From: Rhodocyclaceae bacterium
GTDB taxonomy: Bacteria > Pseudomonadota > Gammaproteobacteria > Burkholderiales > Rhodocyclaceae
Reading direction: 5' to 3'
Length of the DNA: 64,000 nt
NCBI GenBank assembly: GCA_016791115.1
Contig: JAEUNL010000064.1
Coordinates: 1 to 64,000, forward strand
Below the pieces are notes generated by a model. It was not told where the DNA came from. It did no database searches and worked only from the letters and a program-made list of their open reading frames with translations. Numbering within the stretch: position 1 is the stretch's first letter; the number at the start of each line of letters is the position of its first letter. This document shows positions 27,022 to 35,772 of this stretch, piece after piece. Made by a program: the position numbers and the translations under genes.

Positions 27022-28284
27022 TCATTGCGCATTACTCGATTCCCCGACGATTTCATCGTCTGGATCGACGGCACAGTCCGAAGCGCCGTCACCAAGCAGA
27101 CGGTCAAGGAGCCGGAGGTTCGCATGCCATGAGTAATGGGCCTCGACGCGGGCGCGTGCCGAGGCACCGATCCGGGTTGCGCGCTCACGGTCACAAAGCA
27201 GCGACACCGTCGCTGTCGCAAAGTCCGCGACACCACTAGCTACAACCAAGTGCTGGCCGGGCGTGGCAGCGATACCCTCGAGAGCTTCGGGAGTACAAAC
27301 GACCGGCTTGCCCATCGCCATTGCCTCAAGCACTTTATTTTGTATGCCACGCGCAATCATCAGCGGCGCAATACACACATCTGCGAGATTCAGATAGTCC
27401 CGTACATCGTCGACATAGCCGGTGACCGTAATGCCTTCGGATTCCTCTAGCCGCTGCACCTCGCGCACCGGATTGCTGCCGACAATATAAAGTTCCGCCG
27501 CAGGCAGCTCTCGACGAACGAGCGGGAAAACATTTTCGGCGAACCAGCGCACACCTTCGACATTGGGCCAATAATCCATTGCACCTGTAAATGCAATGAT
27601 CGGCGGAGCATTTGCAGCTTTTGTCTGGCCATCGGGCTGGAAGTAAGCCAGATCGACGCCGTTCGACATCGCATGCAGGTTCGGTAGCTGCAGCCCACCA
27701 GGGAACATGCGCATTTCCTGTTCGCTGACTACCGTCAACTCATCGAAAGTCTCCGCGATCCGCCGCTCGTAGCGCGCGAGATGTACCGCCTCGTAGCGGT
27801 ATATCCAAGATGTCCAGAACGGCTTCTGGCGCGCATACTGTCCCCACTTGCACGAATCGATGTCTATCAGATCCATGATCAGCACGATATGCCGCGAAGG
27901 ATTGGCCAGATGGCGCGATCGGAAAACGTATTCGGCCATCGGCGAGCAAATGCAAAGCACAGCATCGATGCCGGTAGCGATGATCTCATCGACCTCACGC
28001 TGCAGTTGACGGGAATAGAAGAATCCTACCGAGATCGGTTGACCACGAAGCATGCTGCTCAGCGACCAGAGCTTCTTGATAAGCGGCCGGATACGCTCAA
28101 AAGCGAAGCGGCCAACCCTCCGGCGCATCGTGTCGACATGACGCAGATCGCCACCGTCGTCCACCAAGCAAGCGAGCGCAACATCGTGCCGTCGGGCCAG
28201 GTGCTCAACGATGTTGAACGAACGAATCTTGTCGCCCTTATTGGGCGGAAACGGCATACGGTGGGCAAGCACCAGCACTCTCAT
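27022..28284 (-). CDS. XrtA-locus glycosyltransferase (TIGR03087 type)
   Basis: A 420-residue GT4-like glycosyltransferase. The start MRVLVLAHRMPFPPNKGDKIRSFN and the middle segments ICSPMAEYVF and MDLIDIDSCKWGQYA are diagnostic of the exosortase-A sugar transferase subfamily 1 (TIGR03087). The C-terminal donor domain shows IIAFTGAMDYWPNVEGVRWFAE, LYIVGSNP and DVCIAPLMIARGIQNKVLEAMAMGKPVVCT. It builds the EPS repeat unit; the sugar is unknown. It is 13 bases after the FemAB-like gene. Confidence 0.92.
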   Translation of the reverse strand: MRVLVLAHRMPFPPNKGDKIRSFNIVEHLARRHDVALACLVDDGGDLRHVDTMRRRVGRFAFERIRPLIKKLWSLSSMLRGQPISVGFFYSRQLQREVDEIIATGIDAVLCICSPMAEYVFRSRHLANPSRHIVLIMDLIDIDSCKWGQYARQKPFWTSWIYRYEAVHLARYERRIAETFDELTVVSEQEMRMFPGGLQLPNLHAMSNGVDLAYFQPDGQTKAANAPPIIAFTGAMDYWPNVEGVRWFAENVFPLVRRELPAAELYIVGSNPVREVQRLEESEGITVTGYVDDVRDYLNLADVCIAPLMIARGIQNKVLEAMAMGKPVVCTPEALEGIAATPGQHLVVASGVADFATATVSLLCDRERATRIGASARARVEAHYSWHANLRLLDRLLGDGASDCAVDPDDEIVGESSNAQ

Positions 28285-28297
28285 TGCCCCGCCTCTC

Positions 28298-29419
28298 TCA
28301 AAGGCTGATGTGCCGGCGAATTATCGGACCCATCACTCGAGTTACGCTCACTGGCAGATGTTTCCACCCATTCATCGCCCAGCTCAAGCGGCCCTTGGCC
28401 GACACCACAGGTTCTGCCAACCGCTCGCCGCGGACGAATCGATACCAGTAGATCGGTTCGGGATGCGCACCCCACTGTTCCTTGAAGCGGTACGTGCCTT
28501 CATTCGCCGTCGAACGGCCGAAATCGAAGCGACGATAGCCGTTCTCGCAAGCAAACTCGAGCATTGCCCAATAAAGCATCATGTTCGGTGCGCGTTCAAC
28601 ATGGCGACGAAGTGCCGACGCCCACGGGTTGCAGAGTACCTCGCCCAAACCAAGGGTGACCGATCCGGCGATCGGCAAACCTGCGCCATAGACAACGAAA
28701 ACTTGCGCGTGCTCGCCAAATCGGTCGACTACTTCCTCGAGCAAACGACACGAGTGGACCGGTGAACCAAGATCGCGCATGTTCTCTGCAAAGACACGGT
28801 AAAAATCCGTGACCAGATTGCGACCGCCGCGACGTACCACAAGCCCTTCCTTGAACGGCTTCCGAATCTGGCTGCGCAGTTTGGATCGAAATCCGCGCAT
28901 GAGCGCATCCGCATCATCCGGAAGGTCCAACAGCATCCGAACCTTGTTATCGCTGTTGGCGTCGGAAAATGTCCAGCTAGTTCCTTCTATGTCTATCGAT
29001 CCTGCCGGCGCTTGCGCTAAGACAAGCGGCCGATTCTGGCGAAGCTCGATGAAGCCGATTCGCTGCACCTGCGCGTCAAGCAGTACATTGCGCAATAGCC
29101 GGCACTCGGTTTTCTCATCGTCGGCGAGTATTCCCGTCCAGTCGCAAAAGGGCATCGACACATATCTCTTACCGAACAGCCAGTGTCGAAGTTGCACCGC
29201 CGCGAGCATACCGCTTACCTCGGATTGGCCGTGCCTTTCGCCTCTCCGCGTCGCGGCACCTCGCGTCGCCACCGATCCAATCGCGTGGTGACCGTAGGCT
29301 GCTGTAATCGCATCACGCCAGGCGCTTAGATGATAAGGTGCCGCTCCGCGCGTCGATTTGACGTAGCAGTCTAGGGCTTGAGCACACATACTCTGCAAAG
29401 GAGCGACATCTGTCGGCAT
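28298..29419 (-). CDS. FemAB-like protein, XrtA/PEP-CTERM locus
   Basis: A 373-residue GNAT/FemAB-fold protein. It has the characteristic RGFRSKLRSQIRKPFKEGL segment near residue 185 and GYRRFDFGRSTANEGTYRFKEQWGAHPEPIYW near 310, both typical of the exosortase-A FemAB subfamily (TIGR03019). FemAB enzymes transfer amino acids from aminoacyl-tRNA to peptidoglycan precursors. In EPS loci the family is presumed to add an amino acid to a sugar, but the substrate is unproven. It is the first gene of the downstream run, and the ABC exporter genes end 49 bases upstream. Confidence 0.88.
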   Translation of the reverse strand: MPTDVAPLQSMCAQALDCYVKSTRGAAPYHLSAWRDAITAAYGHHAIGSVATRGAATRRGERHGQSEVSGMLAAVQLRHWLFGKRYVSMPFCDWTGILADDEKTECRLLRNVLLDAQVQRIGFIELRQNRPLVLAQAPAGSIDIEGTSWTFSDANSDNKVRMLLDLPDDADALMRGFRSKLRSQIRKPFKEGLVVRRGGRNLVTDFYRVFAENMRDLGSPVHSCRLLEEVVDRFGEHAQVFVVYGAGLPIAGSVTLGLGEVLCNPWASALRRHVERAPNMMLYWAMLEFACENGYRRFDFGRSTANEGTYRFKEQWGAHPEPIYWYRFVRGERLAEPVVSAKGRLSWAMNGWKHLPVSVTRVMGPIIRRHISL

Positions 29420-29468
29420 GAATCAAATCACCGCCGCACAATTCGCTTCACCCCAAGCACACTCAGAG

Positions 29469-30737
29469 TTACGGATTCTGATGTGCAAACTCGGGGATCT
29501 TCCAGCGTTGAGGGAAGTAAATCGTGCCCCACTTGCTCTCCAGGACGCGACCGCAGTTGTAGACATCCGACACTTCGACCTCCAGAGACAAACCAGTTTC
29601 AATCTTGTCGAGAACCTTCTGATCCTCACCGGTCAGCCAGAGGGAGAACGCGTAGGTTCCAGGCACGAGATTAAGTGAATCGATTTCGAGGTCGACGTAG
29701 CCATCACCTGGCGGTAGAGAAGGAATCAACTTACCGTGATGCCAATTGCTGGTCCATGTCAGCAATGTTCCCATCTGGGTATAGAGCAGGATACCGAAAT
29801 TCACGTCACGCGCTGCCTTGTCGGCGCGGTAATGCAGTCTAATGACCAGGTCATCGCCGCTGCGTGTGATGCCGCGTGGCGTACCGTCCATGTTCAGGTA
29901 CTCGATTCGTGTGAAGCGAACGTCCCCGTTACCCGTTCGATGCAATCCCTCTTCAAGATCGGTGCCTGAACTCTGACCGCCGGCATACTGACCCATGTAT
30001 GCCTTGATGACGTCCGTCGGCTCGCCATCCTGCCGGATCTTGCCGCCATCAATCCAGATCGCCCGCGAACAAAGATGTTCCACAGCCGCTAAGTTATGCG
30101 ATACGAATAGCACCGTCCTCCCCGTGCCACGTAGCCCCTCCATAGCCGTTACACATTTCTTCTGGAACTCCGCGTCACCTACAGCCAGCACCTCGTCAAC
30201 AATCAGCACATCCGGATTGAGATGCGCAGCGACCGCAAAACCAAGCCGCAGTCTCATACCGGATGAATAGCGCTTGATTGGCGTATCTATGAATTTTTCG
30301 ATGCCGGAAAACGCAACGATTTTGTCAAACTGCATATCGACTTCTCGCTTGCGCATGCCGAGAATGGAACCATTGAGATACACGTTTTCACGACCGGTGA
30401 GTTCTTCGTGGAAACCGGTGCCTACTTCGAGCAGTGCAGCAACCCGGCCGCGCACAGTGACCGCACCCCGCGTTGGATACGTGATCCGCGAAAGCACCTT
30501 CAGCAATGTGCTTTTGCCGGCACCGTTACGACCAACGATTCCGACGACCTCCCCCTCCTGTGCAGAAAATGAAAGGCCGTTCAGCGCCCAGATTGAGTCC
30601 TTTCCTTCCTTGCTCTGCCTAATACCAAAAGGATTTTTGGCAAAATCGACCAAGTGTTCGCGCAGCGAGCCCAGTTGATTCTGGGTACCGATGTTATAGC
30701 GCTTGGCGAGATCGTGAATCTCGATTGCATACGTCAT
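29469..30737 (-). CDS. wzt: Polysaccharide ABC exporter ATPase with glycan-binding C-domain
   Basis: A 422-residue Wzt/RfbE-type ATP-binding subunit. The ATPase domain (1-235) has Walker A GRNGAGKST (about 70-78), the signature YSSGMRLRLGFAVA (about 145), Walker B VLIVDEVLAVGD and the His-loop LFVSHN. A linker leads to a beta-sandwich C-domain (about 255-415, including RLHYRADKAARDVNFGILLYTQ and LVPGTYAFSLWLTG), which in family members binds the non-reducing end of the polymer to license export. It pairs with the permease gene 13 bases upstream. Confidence 0.92.
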   Translation of the reverse strand: MTYAIEIHDLAKRYNIGTQNQLGSLREHLVDFAKNPFGIRQSKEGKDSIWALNGLSFSAQEGEVVGIVGRNGAGKSTLLKVLSRITYPTRGAVTVRGRVAALLEVGTGFHEELTGRENVYLNGSILGMRKREVDMQFDKIVAFSGIEKFIDTPIKRYSSGMRLRLGFAVAAHLNPDVLIVDEVLAVGDAEFQKKCVTAMEGLRGTGRTVLFVSHNLAAVEHLCSRAIWIDGGKIRQDGEPTDVIKAYMGQYAGGQSSGTDLEEGLHRTGNGDVRFTRIEYLNMDGTPRGITRSGDDLVIRLHYRADKAARDVNFGILLYTQMGTLLTWTSNWHHGKLIPSLPPGDGYVDLEIDSLNLVPGTYAFSLWLTGEDQKVLDKIETGLSLEVEVSDVYNCGRVLESKWGTIYFPQRWKIPEFAHQNP

Positions 30738-30750
30738 GTCAGATATCTCG

Positions 30751-31581
30751 TCAGACTATGTCGGCGAACGCGCGTTCGGTCCGCTTGAAATAGACAATTC
30801 CCAAAATGAAAACCGAGACTGAAATCCCGACAGAGATCGCCAGGATGCCGAGATCCAGACCGGCCGATGGCGCGACTGCGTAGCGGAAGCCTTCGATCAG
30901 TCCCGTCATGGGATTGAATGCGAGGAGCCATCGGTAGGATTCAGGCACGACGCTCACCGGATAGATCACCGGCGAAATGAACAACCACAACTGGATGCCG
31001 AAGGGTATTGCGTACTTTACGTCCCTATACTTGACGTTCAGTGCAGCCAAGAAAGCGCCAATCCCGAATGCCAGCATGGCCAGCGGTATCACCAGGACTG
31101 GCCAAAGAAGAAGCTCCACACCCATCGGCATACCGAAGTAAACCAAAAAGCCGATCAACATCGCCGAGGCGATCCCAAAGTCAAGCAGGCCACCAAGCGC
31201 CGCCGAGCCTGGCAGAATGATGCGAGGAAAGTAGATCTTGGTCAGCAAAGTAGAGTTACTGACCAAACTTAAGCCAGCCGAGCTTAGCGTAGAGGAAAAG
31301 TAGATCCAAGGTATCAACGCGCTCAGATAGAAAACCGGCCTGGGGATGCCGCCGCTCGATATATTCGCCATCTGGCCAAAGATAACGCTGAACACCACCA
31401 TCGTGAAGAATGGCTGGATCAGCGCCCACAACACGCCGAGCACCGTCTGCTTGTAGCGCAACTTGATATCGCGCCACGCCATGAAAAAGAATAGCTCGCG
31501 GTAGTCCCAAAGTTCCTTGAGCATGCGATCGCCAACACTCCAACTCGCAGCGTCGACTCGTGTCACAGTCGTTGTATTCAC
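30751..31581 (-). CDS. wzm: Polysaccharide ABC exporter permease
   Basis: A 276-residue inner-membrane permease of the ABC-2 family with about six hydrophobic helices. The hallmark LFFFMAWRDIKLRYKQTVLGVLWALIQPF segment is at residues 29-57, and the region PVIYPVSVVPESYRWLLAFNPMTGLIEGFRYA is near 205-240. It exports lipid-linked polysaccharide with its ATPase partner. No Wzx flippase is visible in the window, so this transporter may move the EPS or a second glycan across the inner membrane. Confidence 0.92.
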   Translation of the reverse strand: MNTTTVTRVDAASWSVGDRMLKELWDYRELFFFMAWRDIKLRYKQTVLGVLWALIQPFFTMVVFSVIFGQMANISSGGIPRPVFYLSALIPWIYFSSTLSSAGLSLVSNSTLLTKIYFPRIILPGSAALGGLLDFGIASAMLIGFLVYFGMPMGVELLLWPVLVIPLAMLAFGIGAFLAALNVKYRDVKYAIPFGIQLWLFISPVIYPVSVVPESYRWLLAFNPMTGLIEGFRYAVAPSAGLDLGILAISVGISVSVFILGIVYFKRTERAFADIV

Positions 31582-31611
31582 AAACGCGGTCCTTCCGCCC
31601 GGAGGTCAAAA

Positions 31612-32643
31612 CTAAGTTTTCGATTCGACATCAGACACGCGACGAAGCCAGATCTCGCGCCAGTAGGTGTTGGATGCGCGCGGACAACCGATGCGTTTTG
31701 TCGTGCATTGGGCACGGCAATAGACATCTTCGAGCTGTATGCATGGATTCTTCATCACCACCATCTTGCCGGTTTGCTCGCTGATCAAACGATCGACCCG
31801 CATCTGCACGCGATAGCGGTTGCCGCAGTATTTCGCCATTTCCTGATCGTAACGCATGCCACGGTTCATTCCATTGAACGTGATAGTTGCTCGAATCTCA
31901 TCCTGCGAACGGACTTCTACCCATTCGCCTGGCTGCAAATTTAGAATCTCGGTTGGCGTTGGCTGACCTTCCGGAATCAGTCCATCTCCGATCGGATAGG
32001 GCTTGCCGCGACGCAGTTGCTGGAAGCGGTTGTAGCCCCAGATCAATAACCTGTAGCCAACGCCGAAGTTCACCAACTTGCGATACCCGGCGAAGATCAG
32101 CAGCGAAATCATGCCCGAGACCGTGTGGTTGCCACTGGTTACGTCACGAATGTACTGCCGTACATCCCACCAGTGGAGCAACGTCGTCGCATCGTAGAGG
32201 GCCGTTGTCTGACAGACCCAAGTGGGATCTTCGCTGGATTCGGACTTTGGCGTTCTGGCACGAGCTACGACGAGTTCTTCGCTGCAAGCGGGTTCACTTG
32301 GCGACGATCCTAACGAAACTTCTTCTGCACGCCTGAGCCACGCTTCCTTCCAGAAAAACACGCAGTCGGCTTGGCAACCGCCATGTGCGCTTCCATCACA
32401 TCGGGTCTCCAAATGAACGGCGTCACGCATCCGCCGGCCGCCTGTCTTCCGGATGTTGTCACAGGTCTTGTGGGCTGACTTTGCAACGCGCAAACGCTGC
32501 CCGCAGAATGCAAGCATCTCCGGCTGAAACGGCAAGCCGTCCAGGCATGCATTTCCGTCCAAGGTCGCTAGGATCTCTGCCTTGCTGCGTACGATGACCC
32601 AGTCGCCGGCACGCAGGCCCAGGTGATTCATTGATCTGTTCAT
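31612..32643 (-). CDS. Protein with duplicated Cys-rich domain, unknown function
   Basis: 343 residues with two homologous halves, about 8-105 and 225-335. Each begins L-x-x-G-[DE]-W-V-x-V-R-S and continues through an M-x-x-[FY]-C-G segment to C-x7-C-x3-C and an [WY]-x-E-x-W-L-R-R end. Both copies keep the same four Cys spacing in that part (one Cys in the [FY]CG motif, three in C-x7-C-x3-C), suggesting a metal site. Between them lies a moderately hydrophobic stretch (MISLLIFAGY, VGYRLLIWGY) that could touch the membrane. The domain recurs beside polysaccharide export genes in other bacteria as far as I recall, but no function is known to me. It lies 30 bases upstream of the exporter permease gene. 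Confidence 0.75.
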   Translation of the reverse strand: MNRSMNHLGLRAGDWVIVRSKAEILATLDGNACLDGLPFQPEMLAFCGQRLRVAKSAHKTCDNIRKTGGRRMRDAVHLETRCDGSAHGGCQADCVFFWKEAWLRRAEEVSLGSSPSEPACSEELVVARARTPKSESSEDPTWVCQTTALYDATTLLHWWDVRQYIRDVTSGNHTVSGMISLLIFAGYRKLVNFGVGYRLLIWGYNRFQQLRRGKPYPIGDGLIPEGQPTPTEILNLQPGEWVEVRSQDEIRATITFNGMNRGMRYDQEMAKYCGNRYRVQMRVDRLISEQTGKMVVMKNPCIQLEDVYCRAQCTTKRIGCPRASNTYWREIWLRRVSDVESKT

Positions 32644-32734
32644 AAGAAGGCCTTGTGTACCCGGTCGATATTCGGAAAGCTGACTATCAAAATTGCTCGC
32701 CGGGGCACCTTGTCTGCATTGTCCAAGACATCAT

Positions 32735-34072
32735 TCACGGTTTCATCTGACATCTCGCCGAGGCTGCAAGCGCGAGCAACCCCACTGCCTCGAGGTCATC
32801 AGCGGCATCACCGATCAGCCGGAACGGCAAGCCTGACTTGTGAGCGATGTCAAGCATGGACGAATTTCCGTCCGATTGATTCAGGACCCAAAGCAATGCC
32901 AGTTGACGTTCAGGTACGTCCTGATAGCCTCCGATAGAGCGATACAGGCCGCGTCGCCCCAGTTGAGGCTCTCCCTTGGGCAACAGGTTCACGTAATACT
33001 GATTGCGTTCGACCGCTTCGAATATGCGCAGGCACGCCAACCAAGCCTCGCCCAGCGCCTCGGCAGTAACAAAAGACGTATCGTCGGCTGAAGTATGGTA
33101 CTCGGCGAACTCACCGTTCGGCACACGTGTGAGCCGTCCCATTGGTAGATCGATGCCCGGCGAGCAGAACTGCCTCTCATCGTACCCCCATGGCATGAAT
33201 GGCAGAAGGCACGAGCCCGGATAATCGGTAGCGAGTACATGTTTGGCCGCAGCGTCGATTTCGCGATCTCCGGCCCGCGAAGTCTTATAGTGAAACGGTC
33301 CGGGCGCACCCAGCAGAGAAAGCACCAAACCGGCGCGCACCCGTGGTAAAACGGACTCGTTGCGTGCCAGCCAGGCAATCGATCCTATTGTCGCCGGCGC
33401 AAACACGAACCGATAGCTGAAGCGCGTCGGCTGTTCGCGCAGATACGCCGCCAGATGTGCCGCGACCACAACCCCAGACAAATTGTCGTTGGACAAAGAC
33501 GGGTGGCAATCGTGAGCGAAGATCAGAATCTCCTCACTCGACTCTCCGGGAATCAGGGTCTCGGCCAAGGTCAAGCTACCCGGGAACAATCTTGATCGGA
33601 TAACGGCATGGTAGCGACCTTCGGGCAGGGTGCCGAGGACGCGGTGGGCGATGCAGAAACCCCAGTCTCGCTTGTAGTACGAGGTCCGATATGGCACCCA
33701 TTCGGGCCGATCCGGCAGCGAGTGCAGATGCGGCCGCAATTCGTCCAGGCTGAACCAGGCATCGACAGCCTCGCTGTACCCAATGACATGCAGGTTCGAC
33801 TCACGCCAATCGACGATGCGCCGACCCGCCTCGTCTTCCAGATACGCCTCGTCGATCGCCCATTCAGGTGGCACAATCCAGTCGAATACCCTCTCCCCGC
33901 TCGGTACTTCACTGACATTGAGGGGTAGGATATCGTTGATTGCCGATATCGTCGCGCGCAAACCATCACCTGTAATGCTGCGCGGGAGGGGGAAAAGTGC
34001 GCAGAGCAGTTCATGCATGCTCTTGCCCAACGTCGGCAGGTCGAACTGGGTACTAGCAGCAAGCTTGAGCAT
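32735..34072 (-). CDS. DUF4910 aminopeptidase-like polysaccharide-locus protein
   Basis: A 445-residue protein of the DUF4910/DUF2172 type found in O-antigen and EPS loci. It starts with GKSMHELLCALFPLPRSITGDGLR and has a metallopeptidase-like core (M28-like fold): IFAHDCHPSLSNDNLSGVVVAAHLA (about 195-220, with His and Asp ligands), WGYDERQFCSPG and EYHTSADDT. A C-terminal winged-helix-like part begins near GGYQDVPERQLALLWVLNQSDG. Its substrate is unknown; in such loci it may remove an amide or aminoacyl group from a sugar intermediate, which is inference. It neighbours the PIG-L, cytidylyltransferase and methyltransferase genes. Confidence 0.8.
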   Translation of the reverse strand: MLKLAASTQFDLPTLGKSMHELLCALFPLPRSITGDGLRATISAINDILPLNVSEVPSGERVFDWIVPPEWAIDEAYLEDEAGRRIVDWRESNLHVIGYSEAVDAWFSLDELRPHLHSLPDRPEWVPYRTSYYKRDWGFCIAHRVLGTLPEGRYHAVIRSRLFPGSLTLAETLIPGESSEEILIFAHDCHPSLSNDNLSGVVVAAHLAAYLREQPTRFSYRFVFAPATIGSIAWLARNESVLPRVRAGLVLSLLGAPGPFHYKTSRAGDREIDAAAKHVLATDYPGSCLLPFMPWGYDERQFCSPGIDLPMGRLTRVPNGEFAEYHTSADDTSFVTAEALGEAWLACLRIFEAVERNQYYVNLLPKGEPQLGRRGLYRSIGGYQDVPERQLALLWVLNQSDGNSSMLDIAHKSGLPFRLIGDAADDLEAVGLLALAASARCQMKP

Positions 34073-34122
34073 CTGAGAGCATCTAGGCTGGCCAGATCAG
34101 GCGCTTCGCGCGCCGGCACGAC

Positions 34123-35016
34123 CTAGTGCGATACCTCCCTTGTCAGGTAGTCCCATACGCCGCGCAGATCATCCTTGAACAAATGGCGCTCCCAATAGCA
34201 ACGCTTTGCAACATATGTCAGCGCCCGTACCTTCTCGGAAAACCCGATGGGCGCGGAACGGACGACCCGCAACCAACCGAGTTGCAGCTTCGAGTACTGC
34301 AGCAAAGAATCCGCCCTCAGTTGAGGATAATGATGACGCCGAAGCGCCAACCGATCTTGCATTGCGGTAGAGGTTGCTACTTCCATGCGACGGTAAAACA
34401 GACGCTGGTCGACCAGGCGGAACTTTCCCAGCAAGGCCAGATGCCCCATCAAGACGACGTCGCCTCCGTAGAACGGTTCCATCAATCGGGTGCGCCTTAG
34501 TGCCGCCCCCCGAATCAGCCCATTCATAACGTTGTTGAGGAATAGAGTCTCCATCAGGCGGACGAGCCGATCTGACGGCTTCGCGTCAAGCACATCAATG
34601 TCATGTTCATAGTCACGATAGGACGATGGATCGTGCTCGAACAACCGCGCGCGCGGGACAACCACGACCGTATCTTCATGCCGGACAAGTAGATTGATGC
34701 AGGCCTCGAGAAACGTAGGTGCACACCAATCGCTGGAAGATGACCACTTGAAGAACTCACCACGCGCAAGACGAGCCACATGCGTGTAGTTGGGATTCGC
34801 ACCGACATTGACCGGTTGCCGCTGATAGCGAACCCGCTTGTCGACTGCACGGTAGCGTTCGACGACTTCGCGGGTGCCATCGATCGATGCGTTGTCGCTG
34901 ACGATCAACTCAAAATCCCCGAAGGTCTGAGCGAGAAAGCACTCGATAGTGCTCCCGATATTTGCCTCGGAGTTGAAAGCGGGCATCCCTATGGAAACCC
35001 TGGGCAGGCGCTCCAT
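34123..35016 (-). CDS. Glycosyltransferase, GT2 family
   Basis: A 297-residue GT-A enzyme: VSIGMPAFNSEANIGSTIE at the N-terminus, LIVSDNASIDGT, and a modified catalytic region GEFFKWSSSSDW in place of the common DxD, followed by RRME. The missing clear DxD suggests either an atypical metal site or a non-classical member. There is no membrane helix. It is 50 bases upstream of the DUF4910 gene and belongs to the nucleotide-sugar and transfer run. Confidence 0.8.
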   Translation of the reverse strand: MERLPRVSIGMPAFNSEANIGSTIECFLAQTFGDFELIVSDNASIDGTREVVERYRAVDKRVRYQRQPVNVGANPNYTHVARLARGEFFKWSSSSDWCAPTFLEACINLLVRHEDTVVVVPRARLFEHDPSSYRDYEHDIDVLDAKPSDRLVRLMETLFLNNVMNGLIRGAALRRTRLMEPFYGGDVVLMGHLALLGKFRLVDQRLFYRRMEVATSTAMQDRLALRRHHYPQLRADSLLQYSKLQLGWLRVVRSAPIGFSEKVRALTYVAKRCYWERHLFKDDLRGVWDYLTREVSH

Positions 35017-35050
35017 CTCTAAAGACTCACGGCGAAATCTACTGCTGCAG

Positions 35051-35716
35051 TCATCTACTCACCTGCAGCAACCACTTGCGCACATGAAACGCTTCAGCCA
35101 TTCCACTTGGGGAACGACATTCGATCCCGCGCAATCTCATGATCGAATAGAAGTTCTCAGGGACAAACCAATCCTTGTTTCGTTGAGTCGAGAAATGCCG
35201 GCCCAGTAATCCAATCTTTCGCTCCGCCATCTTCTTTGCGATCGGTACATAGGCGTTGGGTTGCGCGAGATCTCCTTCGTACTTGGGAATCTCGTACTCG
35301 AAGATGAGATGATTGCGCCAAGTGTTCCAGGTTAGCTCCGCCGCCAAACGGTGGTCTTGATGACGATCGCCCAGATAATGAGTCAGTACGATGTCCGGCT
35401 CGAATCCAATCTTCAGCGTCTCGAAGAAAGTCTTCAACTCCGCATACTGTGAAGGCATGAAGCCATCCCGGAACCCACCGAGAACGATTTCAGGTTTGAC
35501 ATGCTTGCCAAAAAGCGATTTGGCACTGCTTCGCGCTTCTGCAGCCCGCTTCCCTCCCGCGCTAAGCACCACCCATCGAATTTCGACCTCGGGATCAGAG
35601 TCAATCCACGATAGCAGTGTACCGGCGCAGCCGATCTCCAAATCATCGCTGTGAGCGCCGATGCACAGCAACCTCAGCGGCTTTTTTCTATCCCTGTCCG
35701 GGATGAGCTTAAGCAT
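35051..35716 (-). CDS. PIG-L/LmbE-family deacetylase
   Basis: A 221-residue zinc-dependent N-deacetylase. The N-terminal motif LCIGAHSDDLEIGCAGTLL (about 16-34) holds the zinc ligands His and Asp-Asp, and the second ligand lies in DRHQDHRLAAE (about 115-125). Homologues remove N-acetyl groups from GlcNAc derivatives. Here it probably acts on a nucleotide sugar or lipid-linked intermediate in the deoxysugar branch. It sits between a GT2 gene and the sugar nucleotidyltransferase gene. Confidence 0.88.
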   Translation of the reverse strand: MLKLIPDRDRKKPLRLLCIGAHSDDLEIGCAGTLLSWIDSDPEVEIRWVVLSAGGKRAAEARSSAKSLFGKHVKPEIVLGGFRDGFMPSQYAELKTFFETLKIGFEPDIVLTHYLGDRHQDHRLAAELTWNTWRNHLIFEYEIPKYEGDLAQPNAYVPIAKKMAERKIGLLGRHFSTQRNKDWFVPENFYSIMRLRGIECRSPSGMAEAFHVRKWLLQVSR

Positions 35717-35772
35717 GGTTCTCGCTCACGTTCTGTTGGCCGCTGACTAAGCGTCTTCTCCGGCGCCAGTAA

